Part shown: positions 8,896-17,618 of the stretch, piece by piece | Position numbering within the stretch: the first letter of the stretch is position 1 | How the letters are laid out: every line of letters begins with the position of its first letter | NCBI GenBank assembly: GCA_910588795.1 | Contig: CAJURI010000001.1 | Coordinates: 67,732 to 131,731 of the forward strand | Reading direction: 5' to 3' | Length of the DNA: 64,000 bases | Origin: an uncultured Duncaniella sp. | GTDB lineage: Bacteria; Bacteroidota; Bacteroidia; Bacteroidales; Muribaculaceae | The notes under the pieces: model-generated | The model's database searches: none | What the model was told of the DNA's origin: nothing | Seen by the model: the letters and a program-made list of their open reading frames with translations, nothing else | Position numbers and translations under genes: made by a program

Positions 8896-9849
8896 TCAGG
8901 GGTTGAGACGATTCAGGCAGTCGAGGACATTGGTGGCTATGCGGTCGGCGAGATGCGCCTCGGGAGCCTTCTCGAACTTCTTGCCTGTGATGTGCTCGTA
9001 AAGCTCGATGTAACGTTCCGACACCTCCTCGCAGAAAGCATCGGTCATCTCGGGCACCTGCTGCCCCTCCTTGCCCATAAAGCCGTGGGCCATGAGCCAT
9101 TCGCGCACAAACTCCTTTGAGAGCTGCTTCTGAGGCTCGCCCTTGGCAAGACGCTCTTCATAGCCGTCGGCATAGAAGTAGCGTGACGAGTCGGGGGTAT
9201 GGATCTCGTCGATGAGTATCACTTTTCCGTCACGCAGACCGAACTCATACTTTGTGTCGACAAGGATAAGCCCCTTCTCGGCGGCCATCTCCGATCCCTT
9301 TTTGAACAGGGCGCGTGTATATGCGGCCATGGTGTCGAACTGCTCGGCAGTGACAATCCCCTGGGCAATGGCCTCCTCGCGTGAGATGTTCTCGTCGTGG
9401 CCGGCCTCGGCCTTTGTGGTGGGGGTGATTATCGGTTCCGGGAAACGCTGGTTTTCGACCATACCCTCGGGCAGCTTCACGCCGCACAGCTCACGCATGC
9501 CGGACTTGTACTCGCGCCATGCGCTGCCGGCGAGATAGCCGCGTATTATCATCTCCAGACGCAGCCCCTCGCAGCGATAGCCCACTGTGACCATCGGATC
9601 AGGCACGGCTATCTTCCAGTTGGGCACAAGATCGGCGGTGGCATCAAGCATCGAAGCCGCTATCTGATTGAGGGCCTGTCCCTTGTAAGGTATGCCCTTG
9701 GGCAGGATCACATCGAATGCCGAAATGCGGTCGGTAGCGACCATGACAAGAAGATCATCGCCAATAGAGTAGACATCACGCACTTTACCGTGATAAACAG
9801 CCGTCTGGCCGGGGAATTTGAAGTCGGTGTTAACCAGTGTAGTTGCCAT
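8896..9849 (-). CDS. purC: Phosphoribosylaminoimidazole-succinocarboxamide synthase (SAICAR synthetase)
   Basis: Joins CAIR and aspartate with ATP in de novo purine synthesis. The 317-residue form is the longer eukaryote/Bacteroidota type rather than the roughly 237-residue E. coli type. Family motifs include GKVRDVY near residue 21, DRISAFD near 40 and the substrate-binding stretch RGYLAGSAWREY (about 124-135), with DTKYEFG and DEIHTPDSSR further on. A -7 box (9877-9884, minus strand) lies just upstream of the ATG, so this probably starts the ubiE-cysS-mscS transcription unit. Confidence 0.96.
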   Translation of the reverse strand: MATTLVNTDFKFPGQTAVYHGKVRDVYSIGDDLLVMVATDRISAFDVILPKGIPYKGQALNQIAASMLDATADLVPNWKIAVPDPMVTVGYRCEGLRLEMIIRGYLAGSAWREYKSGMRELCGVKLPEGMVENQRFPEPIITPTTKAEAGHDENISREEAIAQGIVTAEQFDTMAAYTRALFKKGSEMAAEKGLILVDTKYEFGLRDGKVILIDEIHTPDSSRYFYADGYEERLAKGEPQKQLSKEFVREWLMAHGFMGKEGQQVPEMTDAFCEEVSERYIELYEHITGKKFEKAPEAHLADRIATNVLDCLNRLNP

Positions 9850-9876
9850 ATTTTATGCAGTAAAATAAATATATGG

Positions 9877-9884
9877 CAAAATTA
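9877..9884 (-). promoter_or_regulatory. -7 box for purC
   Basis: Reads TAATTTTG on the minus strand, 28 bases before the purC start. Matches the Bacteroidota TAnnTTTG consensus. Confidence 0.55.
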
Positions 9885-9894
9885 GTAATATAAT

Positions 9895-10947
9895 TCAATT
9901 TTCGCAAGAGCCCAAGGTGTCCTTTACGGCATTCAGTCCGAGACGCGACCGGAGCAGGGTGTCGGCTGCATAGAACAGTGAACCCCTGTAGCACTGGCGG
10001 CCCAGGCTGTCGGCCACAATGTAGTACGGAGTGCGCGGCACGGCAAGTCTCCTCACCTGAGCCGATGACGGCCCGCCGGGCACCCAAGCCTGAAGCCATA
10101 TGGCACTGTCGGAGTCGACAATGCTGTGCCACACCGCCGAGTCAGGGACAAAGGACACCTCCACCACCTGCAGTCTGCGCTTGTTAAGCGACTTGCGCAG
10201 ATCCCTGAGGCGGCGGCTTATGCTGTCGGGGATACGCTTGTCGTCAAACACAAGGAGCGCGTAGCTCTGCATGCCCGGCGAATATCTCACTATGGTGTCC
10301 TTGCCGTTGTATATCGTAAAAGCCCTCACCTCCCCGCGGGCCGAAGTGGACACCTGTTCCCCTATGGGTGCCGCAAACGACCTCACCACGAGAAACGGCC
10401 TCGCATCCGAGGATATCTCGTTGAGCAACGAGTCGGCAAGCAGCTCGTATCCGTCAGGGCGGAAACGGGTCACCATAAGGAGCGTCGACATCATGTTGGA
10501 CGGGTTGGCGCGCACAGCCTCGGCTATCATGCGGTTCACCTCGGCATCTGATCCGTGAGTGAGCAGCGAGTCATGCTCCACGACAAAGGCGGTGTAATCG
10601 CGCGAGGCATTCTGCCCCGACAGGGTGAGAGTGGACGGATCGTCGAGCTGCATCTTCACCTCCATGTGGTCGCCATTGGACGCCACACAGCTGAACAGCA
10701 GAGTGCCGTCGATCGTGTACACCTCCACAAGCGTGGGCTGCGGAGAGGAGGCACGCAGGTCCACCTTGCCGTCGACAGGATGGAAGGTCAGACGCGATAT
10801 GCCGCTTCGGGTCACATACACCATCTCGAGCCCGCGTGTGCCAAGCCCCTTTATGTCACACCTGATCACAAACTCCTCGTCGTTGCCGCAGGCCACTGCC
10901 GCAAGAAGCACGCCAAGGAGCGCGAATATGCCGAACAATTTTCTCAT
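9895..10947 (-). CDS. DUF4369-containing lipoprotein
   Basis: 350 residues from the ATG at 10947. An in-frame ATG at 10977 lies inside the -7 box, so it is unlikely to be translated. A lipoprotein signal peptide is clear (hydrophobic stretch then LLAAVAC-GN). The first third carries a DUF4369 domain. The last part looks like a degenerate thioredoxin-like fold (ending with a VPRTPYYIVAD-type strand) without a CxxC pair. DUF4369 proteins are usually periplasmic or outer-membrane thiol-disulfide relatives; a redox role is doubtful here without cysteines. Confidence 0.75.
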   Translation of the reverse strand: MRKLFGIFALLGVLLAAVACGNDEEFVIRCDIKGLGTRGLEMVYVTRSGISRLTFHPVDGKVDLRASSPQPTLVEVYTIDGTLLFSCVASNGDHMEVKMQLDDPSTLTLSGQNASRDYTAFVVEHDSLLTHGSDAEVNRMIAEAVRANPSNMMSTLLMVTRFRPDGYELLADSLLNEISSDARPFLVVRSFAAPIGEQVSTSARGEVRAFTIYNGKDTIVRYSPGMQSYALLVFDDKRIPDSISRRLRDLRKSLNKRRLQVVEVSFVPDSAVWHSIVDSDSAIWLQAWVPGGPSSAQVRRLAVPRTPYYIVADSLGRQCYRGSLFYAADTLLRSRLGLNAVKDTLGSCEN

Positions 10948-10974
10948 TACATTCAAAAATAGCTGTTTCAGGGA

Positions 10975-10982
10975 CAAAATTA
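10975..10982 (-). promoter_or_regulatory. -7 box for the DUF4369 lipoprotein gene
   Basis: Reads TAATTTTG on the minus strand. Its position overlaps the most upstream in-frame ATG (10977) and so favours the start at 10947. Confidence 0.55.
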
Positions 10983-11025
10983 GGCAAAATTTCCGCCAAT
11001 AGCCAACATATTTGGAGTAAATCCT

Positions 11026-11033
11026 TAAATTTG
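11026..11033 (+). promoter_or_regulatory. -7 box for the phospholipase gene
   Basis: TAAATTTG, 20 bases before the ATG at 11053. Transcription would start about 10-15 bases before the start codon. Confidence 0.55.
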
Positions 11034-11052
11034 CATATCCAAAGCTTCAACC

Positions 11053-11901
11053 ATGCGATTCATCACCATACTGCTTCTCCTTTTCGCCATATCCGTGCCG
11101 GACGTGCGGGGGCAGATAATAAATATAACTCCCGAGGGGAGCACAGCCACGGTCAATTCCGACAGCATACGCCGGGCTTTCGACTCCGGACCGTTCTTCG
11201 GACTGTACAAGGACAACTACTTCATATTCGGCCCCCCGGTAGGACAGAAAATACGCAAGGACAACACCAACATAAAGTTTCAGATATCAATAGCCCAACG
11301 TCTCACCAAGAGCATCCTCCCAGGAGGGACCTATCTGTTTCTCTTCTACACGCAGAAATGCTTCTGGAACGTGCTTGAGAACTCCATGCCCATGACCGAC
11401 CTCAACTTCAATCCGGGCATAGGACTCACCAAGCCCCTGTTCGTGCGCAACAGGTTCGTAGGAAAGATCAATTTCATACTCGAACACGAGTCCAACGGGC
11501 GCGACGGCACAGCCTCACGCTCGTGGAACCGCATATCCCTCGGCGGCAACATCATGATCGGGCCGCAGCTCATAGTCCACGGCAAGTTCTGGATACCCAT
11601 AATAGACGGGATGGAGAACAAGGATATACTCGACTACTGCGGCATCTACCAGGTGGGGACACAGTTCTACACCCCCAACGAGCGTTTCGGCGTGGCCGTG
11701 ACAATGGTGAAGCGCAAAGGGTGGGAGCTCAACTACAACACCATAGTGGAGCTGAACTACAGGCTCTTCAAGCGCGACAACCAGTATCTCTTCCTTCAGT
11801 ACTACAACGGCTACGGCGAAGGCCTCCTCGACTACAAGCAGTTTCACTCCTCCATACGCATAGGGCTCGGCATAAAGCCCAGGCTGTTCAGCGACTATTG
11901 A
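11053..11901 (+). CDS. pldA: Outer-membrane phospholipase A1 (OMPLA family)
   Basis: 282 residues with a cleavable signal peptide (about 1-20, ending near VRG-Q). It is expected to form an outer-membrane 12-stranded barrel that hydrolyses phospholipids displaced to the outer leaflet. The catalytic triad pattern of OMPLA is conserved: H145 and S147 in HESNG and N159 in SRSWNR, with the same 14-residue His-to-Asn spacing as H142/N156 of E. coli. The terminal residues end in aromatic FSDY, reasonable for a barrel. It is followed by dapB with its own promoter. Confidence 0.88.
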   Translation: MRFITILLLLFAISVPDVRGQIINITPEGSTATVNSDSIRRAFDSGPFFGLYKDNYFIFGPPVGQKIRKDNTNIKFQISIAQRLTKSILPGGTYLFLFYTQKCFWNVLENSMPMTDLNFNPGIGLTKPLFVRNRFVGKINFILEHESNGRDGTASRSWNRISLGGNIMIGPQLIVHGKFWIPIIDGMENKDILDYCGIYQVGTQFYTPNERFGVAVTMVKRKGWELNYNTIVELNYRLFKRDNQYLFLQYYNGYGEGLLDYKQFHSSIRIGLGIKPRLFSDY

Positions 11902-11924
11902 TTGCACTTACCGTTTTTTTTATC

Positions 11925-11932
11925 TAACTTTG
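11925..11932 (+). promoter_or_regulatory. -7 box for dapB, only 7 bases from the start codon
   Basis: TAACTTTG ends 7 bases before the dapB ATG at 11940. Transcription would begin at or within a base or two of the start codon, implying a leaderless or nearly leaderless mRNA. Confidence 0.55.
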
Positions 11933-11939
11933 CGGTGTC

Positions 11940-12731
11940 ATGAAAATAGCTATTATAGGATATGGTAAAATGGGCCACGCCATAGAGCGCATCGCACTTG
12001 AGCGCGGCCATGAGATCGTGTCGGTCATCGATGCCGACAACACCGACTGTTTTGACTCGGAGGCATTTGCCTCGGCCGACGCCGCAATAGAATTCACCAC
12101 CCCGGCCACCGCCCCCGCCAACGTGATGCGCGCGGCTTCAAAAGGGGTTCCGGTAGTGTGCGGGTCCACAGGCTGGGCCGACCGGCGCGCCGAAGTCGAG
12201 AAAGCAGTCACCGAGGCGGGAGGCGCGCTTCTGGCATCAAGCAATTTCAGCATCGGCGTGCATGTGTTCAACAACATCTCCCGCCGTCTGGCCCACATCA
12301 TGGGTAAGCTTCCGCAGTACACCCCTCATCTCGCCGAGACCCATCACGTCCACAAGCTTGACCATCCCTCCGGAACAGCCATTACAATAGCCGAAGGGAT
12401 CATCGACGAGTGCCCCCGCATATCGGGCTGGGAGGACGAAGGGATCCTGTGGATGAACGCCCCCGAACAGGAACAGGAGAAAATGACCGCTGAAATAGCA
12501 AAACGCGCCAAGGAGATCCCTGCCGACAAGCTCCCCGTGCTCGCGCTCCGCAAGGATGAAGTGCCGGGCATACATGTGGTGTCATGGGAATCGCCTGTCG
12601 ACGCGATCACCATCACACACTCCGCAAAGTCGCGCGACGGCTTTGCCCTAGGAGCTGTCATGGCCGCAGAATGGCTCGCGCCACGCAAGGGGATCTACAC
12701 CATCGACCAGATGATGGCCGACATTCTTTAA
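11940..12731 (+). CDS. dapB: 4-hydroxy-tetrahydrodipicolinate reductase
   Basis: NAD(P)H-dependent reductase of the lysine/diaminopimelate pathway. 263 residues. N-terminal Rossmann motif GYGKMG (residues 7-12). The catalytic stretch ETHHVHKLDHPSGTA (about 138-152) holds the His-His pair and catalytic Lys. The C-terminal segment FALGAVMAAEWL is the usual dimer region. It is the first gene of a plus-strand run with lepB, WbqC-like and metF. Confidence 0.96.
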   Translation: MKIAIIGYGKMGHAIERIALERGHEIVSVIDADNTDCFDSEAFASADAAIEFTTPATAPANVMRAASKGVPVVCGSTGWADRRAEVEKAVTEAGGALLASSNFSIGVHVFNNISRRLAHIMGKLPQYTPHLAETHHVHKLDHPSGTAITIAEGIIDECPRISGWEDEGILWMNAPEQEQEKMTAEIAKRAKEIPADKLPVLALRKDEVPGIHVVSWESPVDAITITHSAKSRDGFALGAVMAAEWLAPRKGIYTIDQMMADIL

Positions 12732-12794
12732 GAGACAAGAAAAACAAATACGCGCCGAAGCGCACGTCACAACAAGGGCATCTCAACAACATAT

Positions 12795-14258
12795 ATGGAT
12801 AAAAATCAATTTTCAGCCGACTTCAGGCGTCGCGTCAGGGAGAATTCCCGGACACGGTGGGTGCGGTTCGGCATAGTGTCACTCATATTCTTCCTTTGGG
12901 TGGCATGGCTCGGCAACTGGTGGGTGGCACTGGCGTGGCTCCTCCTCTTCGACATATACATCACCGGCTACATACCGTTCACATGGTGGAAAAAGAGCCG
13001 CAACGCCACAGTGAGAGGGGTGATGAGCTGGGTCGATGCCATAGTCTACGCGCTCATACTCGTGTACTTCGTGTTCACCTTCATAGGGCAGAACTATCAG
13101 ATACCGTCCTCCTCGCTTGAGAAATCATTGCTTGTGGGCGACTATCTGTGGGTCAACAAGATGGCCTACGGGCCACGCGTGCCCAACACTCCGGTGCACT
13201 TCCCGCTCGTGCAGAACACGTTCCCCATAGTCAACACCAAGAGCTATCTCGACTCGCCGCAGTGGAAATACCACCGCCTGAAAGGTCTCGGCAATGTCAG
13301 GAGAGGAGACATAGTGGTGTTCAATTTCCCGGCCGGAGACACCGTGGCACTGAAGGTGCAGAACCCCGACTACTACACGCTGTGCAAGATGTACGGCAAG
13401 GAGAATGTGCACGGCAATCCACAGACATTCGGCGAGGTGATATACCGCCCTGTGGACCGCCGCGAGAACTATGTGAAACGAGCCGTAGGCCTTCCCGGCG
13501 AACGCATCAAGATAGTTGACGGAGTGATATATATCAACGGAGAAGCCATAGAGCAGCCCGAAAACGTGCAGTTCAACTACTATTACCAGCTCAGACCCGG
13601 AGCATCGGCCGAGGAGATATGGGAAAGCACCGGCATAGCTGCCGATGACCGCCATGAGGTGCCTGTGACACCCGAGGACATAGAGGCGCTCGTGAGCCTC
13701 GGCTTCACGGTCAACCCCGACGGCACTGTCCCCCCGGTATATGTGTCCCCGCTCACGCAGGCCATGGTAAAGGAGATAGAAAGCAACCCCAATACAGTCA
13801 AGGTCATGAAAATGCCTGCCAGCCACGGCGAGATGCTGTATCCGGCAGGGGTATCCGACTCCTGGACACGCGCCGACTACGGCGAGCTGTGGATACCGTC
13901 CAAGGGCACGGCCCTGAAGCTCACGCCCGAAGCCTGGAGGAGATACGGAAGAGTGATACGCGACTATGAGGGGAACCCCGACGCAACCCTGCGTGACGGC
14001 AAGGTGTACATAGATGGCAAGCCCGCGGACTACTACACATTCAAGATGGACTACTACTTCATGATGGGTGACAACCGCGACAACTCGCTCGACTCGCGCT
14101 ACTGGGGCTTCGTGCCAGAGGACCATATCGTAGGGAGGCCGGAGAGGGTGCTCATATCCTTCGACAAGGACCGTTCAATCTTCAACGGGGGCATACGGTG
14201 GGACCGCATACTCCGTGACGCCAATCCGGATAAAACAAAGTACCAAGAGGCTGTTTAA
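12795..14258 (+). CDS. lepB: Signal peptidase I with large inserted domain
   Basis: 487 residues against about 324 in E. coli. Three or so N-terminal membrane helices (about 25-60, 75-100) precede the catalytic Ser in PSSSLEKS (about residue 108) and the catalytic Lys in YVKRAVGLPGERI (about 228). The conserved GDNRDNSLDSRYWGFV box is near residue 425. Between the Lys and this box is a long insert (about 265-400) with no recognised motif; Bacteroidales enzymes often carry one. It removes signal peptides at the outer face of the inner membrane. Confidence 0.93.
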   Translation: MDKNQFSADFRRRVRENSRTRWVRFGIVSLIFFLWVAWLGNWWVALAWLLLFDIYITGYIPFTWWKKSRNATVRGVMSWVDAIVYALILVYFVFTFIGQNYQIPSSSLEKSLLVGDYLWVNKMAYGPRVPNTPVHFPLVQNTFPIVNTKSYLDSPQWKYHRLKGLGNVRRGDIVVFNFPAGDTVALKVQNPDYYTLCKMYGKENVHGNPQTFGEVIYRPVDRRENYVKRAVGLPGERIKIVDGVIYINGEAIEQPENVQFNYYYQLRPGASAEEIWESTGIAADDRHEVPVTPEDIEALVSLGFTVNPDGTVPPVYVSPLTQAMVKEIESNPNTVKVMKMPASHGEMLYPAGVSDSWTRADYGELWIPSKGTALKLTPEAWRRYGRVIRDYEGNPDATLRDGKVYIDGKPADYYTFKMDYYFMMGDNRDNSLDSRYWGFVPEDHIVGRPERVLISFDKDRSIFNGGIRWDRILRDANPDKTKYQEAV

Positions 14259-14271
14259 AAAACAAATGTGA

Positions 14272-14964
14272 ATGCGCCCCGTCCTGTATCCATGCAGCAA
14301 TATCATCCTTCCCCCGCGGCTATGCGGCGGGATCGATGACTATGTGCCCGTATGGGCCTACGGGAGATCAGCCACGGACTGGTCCGTGCAGTTCGACAAA
14401 CGTGACAAAAGAGCCCACCGCTTCACCATAGCCGATGTCAGAGGCCCGCTGCAGCTCACGGTCCCCATAGCCAAGCCACACTCAAGCCGCTGCCGGTGGG
14501 ACGAGGTGAGAATCTCCACCCACGGCGCATGGTGGGATGTGCACAGAGTGGCTCTGGAGAGCGCGTACGGACGCACTCCGTACTTTGAATTCTACATCGA
14601 CCGTTTCCTCCCCATGCTCACCGCCGGAGTGGAGGGCCGTTACCCGCTGCTCCACACACTCGCCCGCGCATGGGACCGCGAAATACGCGACATACTGGGC
14701 ACAGAGCCGGCGGCCGACGAAACGCCTGACACCGGCATCGGTGCAGCGACAGCCACAATCCCGCCGCAGCATGAGGCGGACCGTCACAAGGAGTCCACGA
14801 CCCTGCAGCTGCCCCCATACCGTCAGGTGAGGCAGGACAGCCTCGGATTCATAGCGGGACTATCCATCCTTGACCTCATATTCAACCTCGGGCCGGAAGC
14901 CCAGATATATCTCAACAACGCCGCACGACAGGCATACACACAAGACACACAACAATGCGAGTAA
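14272..14964 (+). CDS. WbqC-like family protein
   Basis: 230 residues resembling the WbqC-like protein family: an N-terminal region with YVPVWAYGRSA, a W-x-x-QF-x-KR-x-x-H segment (about 35-45), then LTVPI and the Y-x-x-x-PYFEFY stretch near residue 100. WbqC-like proteins are found in O-antigen or aminoglycan-related loci, but the reaction is not settled. It follows lepB by 13 bases and overlaps metF by 10 bases. The residue range about 145-180 is low-complexity and variable. Confidence 0.8.
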   Translation: MRPVLYPCSNIILPPRLCGGIDDYVPVWAYGRSATDWSVQFDKRDKRAHRFTIADVRGPLQLTVPIAKPHSSRCRWDEVRISTHGAWWDVHRVALESAYGRTPYFEFYIDRFLPMLTAGVEGRYPLLHTLARAWDREIRDILGTEPAADETPDTGIGAATATIPPQHEADRHKESTTLQLPPYRQVRQDSLGFIAGLSILDLIFNLGPEAQIYLNNAARQAYTQDTQQCE

Positions 14965-15908
14965 TCGATCATCTGAAAGCTACACAAGGACACACAGCAT
15001 TCTCGTTCGAGATACTACCGCCCCTCAAGGGAAACAACATCAACAAGGTCTACAACATAATAGACAAGCTGCGCGAATTCGATCCCAAATACATCAACAT
15101 CACCTCCCACCACAGCGAGGTGCAGTATCAGGAGATGCCTGACGGCTCATATATCAGAAAAAAGATACGCAAGCGGCCCGGATCAGTGGCCATAGCATCG
15201 GCCATACAGAACAGATACGGCATCACTGCGGTGCCCCACATCATATGCAAGGGATTCACACGCGACGAGACAGAGTATGCCCTCATCGACCTCAACTTCC
15301 TCGGCGTGCATGACCTCCTTCTGCTGCAGGGCGACGCCAAAGGCCCCGACAAGTCAAGCGATCCCTCGAAGATCAATCAGCATGCCACCGACCTCCAGCA
15401 GCAGGTCAACGATTTCAACCGGGGAATATATGCCGACGGAGAGGCATTCGAGGCCAACGAGACCCCGTTCAGCTACGGCATGGCGTGCTATCCGGAGAAG
15501 CATGAGGCCGCACCCAACATGGAGAGCGACCTGCGCTATGCCAAGATGAAAGTCGAGCAGGGGGCGTCATATCTGGTCACCCAGATGTTCTTCGACAACA
15601 GCAAGTACTATGACTTCGTGGCACGATGCCGCGCCGAAGGGATCACCGTCCCCATCATCCCGGGGATCAAGCCCATTGTGCTCCGCAACCAGCTCAATGT
15701 GCTGCCGCGGGTGTTCCGCACCGACATCCCCGAACCCCTTGCCGGCGAGCTTGCGCGGTGTGCCACCGACGAGCAGGCCAAGGAAGCCGGCATAGAATGG
15801 AGCATCGCCCAGTGCCGCGACCTCATAGCCCACGGTGTCCCCTCCATACACTTCTACACACTCATGGCCACCGACTCAGTGCGCCGCATAGCCAGGGAGA
15901 TATACTGA
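14955..15908 (+). CDS. metF: Methylenetetrahydrofolate reductase
   Basis: FAD enzyme reducing 5,10-methylene-THF to 5-methyl-THF, the methyl donor for MetH (encoded here at 51.8-55.4 kb). 317 residues, a TIM barrel. N-terminal FSFEILPPLKG with the catalytic Glu near residue 18; HIICKGFTRDE near residue 95; LLLQGDAKG near 118; the C-terminal stretch ends with VPSIHFYTLMATD. The ATG at 14955 lies inside the end of the preceding gene, indicating translational coupling. Confidence 0.95.
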   Translation: MRVIDHLKATQGHTAFSFEILPPLKGNNINKVYNIIDKLREFDPKYINITSHHSEVQYQEMPDGSYIRKKIRKRPGSVAIASAIQNRYGITAVPHIICKGFTRDETEYALIDLNFLGVHDLLLLQGDAKGPDKSSDPSKINQHATDLQQQVNDFNRGIYADGEAFEANETPFSYGMACYPEKHEAAPNMESDLRYAKMKVEQGASYLVTQMFFDNSKYYDFVARCRAEGITVPIIPGIKPIVLRNQLNVLPRVFRTDIPEPLAGELARCATDEQAKEAGIEWSIAQCRDLIAHGVPSIHFYTLMATDSVRRIAREIY

Positions 15909-16011
15909 ACGCCGCCGCATGGGATGACGCACACGCCAGTGTGTTTATGCTGAATTTCGCATAATCATCAGGAAAAGTTTCTGAATAATTGTCAGACTTG
16001 GCAATTATAAT

Positions 16012-16019
16012 TAACTTTG
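16012..16019 (+). promoter_or_regulatory. -7 box for the [FeFe] hydrogenase operon
   Basis: TAACTTTG, 32 bases before the ATG at 16052. It shows that the more upstream in-frame ATG at 15989 is not the start. Confidence 0.55.
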
Positions 16020-16051
16020 CGTCATATATTTTAAACTTATTTCACCATCGC

Positions 16052-17518
16052 ATGGCACTTAAGAACAATATCATGATCGTTCGTCACAAATTGCTGACAG
16101 AACTTGTCAAATTGTGGAAGAACGGCACACTTATCGAGAAAATTGACAGACTCCCCATAGAACTCAGCCCGCGCAATTCCCGCCACCCCGGACGGTGCTG
16201 CATACACAAGGAACGGGCCGTGTGGAAATACAAGTCACTCCCGCTTCTGGGCCTTGACATGACCGACGAAACCGACGAGCTGACACCGCTGTCGGAATAT
16301 GCCCGCAAAGCGATAGAGCGGTCGGAGAGCGGCGGCACGACAAAGGATAACATAATGTGTGTGATCGACGAGGCATGCTCCTCATGCGTGCAGATCAACT
16401 ATGAGATCACCAACCTGTGCCGAGGCTGCGTGGCACGCTCCTGCATACACAACTGCCCCAAAGGGTGCATCACACTCGACGAGGAGTCAGGCAAGGCCCG
16501 CATAGACCACAACAAGTGCATAAGCTGCGGCATATGCCACAAGTCATGCCCCTACCACGCCATAGTGTACATACCTGTCCCCTGCGAGGAGGCTTGCCCT
16601 GTGGGAGCCATCACCAAGGACGAGAACGGCATAGAGTATATCAACGAGGAGAAGTGCATCTATTGCGGCAAATGCATGAACGCATGCCCGTTCGGCGCGA
16701 TATTCGAGATATCCCAGGCCTTCGACGTGCTTGAATCGATACGCCGTGGAGAAAAAATGACTGCCATAGTGGCCCCCTCGATACTCGGGCAGTTCGACGC
16801 CACCATAGAGCAGGTGTACGGCGCGCTGCGCACCATAGGGTTCACCGACGTGATAGAGGTGGCCCAGGGCGCGATGAAGACCGTGGAGAACGAAGGGCAC
16901 GAACTGCTTGAACGCCTCGGCGACGGTGAGCCGTTCATGACCACATCCTGCTGCCCGTCCTACATAGAGCTTGTGAGGAAACACATACCCGCCATGCTTA
17001 AATATGTATCCACCACAGGGTCGCCCATGTACTACACGACCCGCATAGCCAAGGAGAAGGACCCGGAGGCTAAGGTGGTGTTCATCGGGCCGTGCGTAGC
17101 CAAACGCAAGGAGGCTCGCCGCGACGAGGCCGTGGACTATGTGATGACTTTCGAGGAGATCGCCTCGATATTCGATGCCTACGAGATCGCATTCGCACAG
17201 GAGCAGCCTTATGCGATGGAGCATATATCGGTGCGCGAGGCCCACGGCTTCGCGGCCACAGGCGGTGTGGCGGGAGCCGTGAAGAGCTATCTGAAGTTCG
17301 ATGCCGACCGCGTCAACGAGCTGCAGGTATCAGATCTGCACAAAAAGAACATCTCGCTGCTCGGCACCTACGGCAAAACCGGCAAAGCTCCCGCCAACTT
17401 CATAGAAGTCATGGCGTGCGAGGGCGGATGCATCACCGGGCCAAGCTCAGGCACCACGGTGGCCGACGGCAAACGCAGGTTTGCAAAAGAGCTGACAAAG
17501 CAGAAAAAGACTTACTGA
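16052..17518 (+). CDS. [FeFe] hydrogenase catalytic subunit, group B-like
   Basis: 488 residues, no signal peptide, so probably cytoplasmic. The N-terminal half holds Cys-rich cluster-binding motifs: C-x-x-C-x-x-x-x-C-x-x-x-C near residue 123, CISCGICHKSCP near 156 and CIYCGKCMNACP near 203. H-cluster motifs follow: TSCCPS (about 298), GPCVAKRKE (about 346) and MACEGGCITGP (about 455). The last motif, with EGGC and GP in place of the group A GGCxxGGGQP, fits group B enzymes. It would couple reduced ferredoxin to H2 production or uptake. The maturases HydE, HydG and HydF follow directly. No NADH- or flavin-binding partner subunit is nearby. Confidence 0.88.
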   Translation: MALKNNIMIVRHKLLTELVKLWKNGTLIEKIDRLPIELSPRNSRHPGRCCIHKERAVWKYKSLPLLGLDMTDETDELTPLSEYARKAIERSESGGTTKDNIMCVIDEACSSCVQINYEITNLCRGCVARSCIHNCPKGCITLDEESGKARIDHNKCISCGICHKSCPYHAIVYIPVPCEEACPVGAITKDENGIEYINEEKCIYCGKCMNACPFGAIFEISQAFDVLESIRRGEKMTAIVAPSILGQFDATIEQVYGALRTIGFTDVIEVAQGAMKTVENEGHELLERLGDGEPFMTTSCCPSYIELVRKHIPAMLKYVSTTGSPMYYTTRIAKEKDPEAKVVFIGPCVAKRKEARRDEAVDYVMTFEEIASIFDAYEIAFAQEQPYAMEHISVREAHGFAATGGVAGAVKSYLKFDADRVNELQVSDLHKKNISLLGTYGKTGKAPANFIEVMACEGGCITGPSSGTTVADGKRRFAKELTKQKKTY

Positions 17519-17618
17519 GAAAACCCTCTCTCCAACCCGCCCCAGCCTACTGACCATCCTTCCCACGTTAGACAATAACCTCATACTGGAAATTCTCGAC
17601 ACAAACGCGCCCCGCGCC

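Noticed and set aside
15989..16051. Extra N-terminal residues on the hydrogenase
   Set aside because: The upstream start precedes the -7 box at 16012, so it is unlikely to be transcribed.
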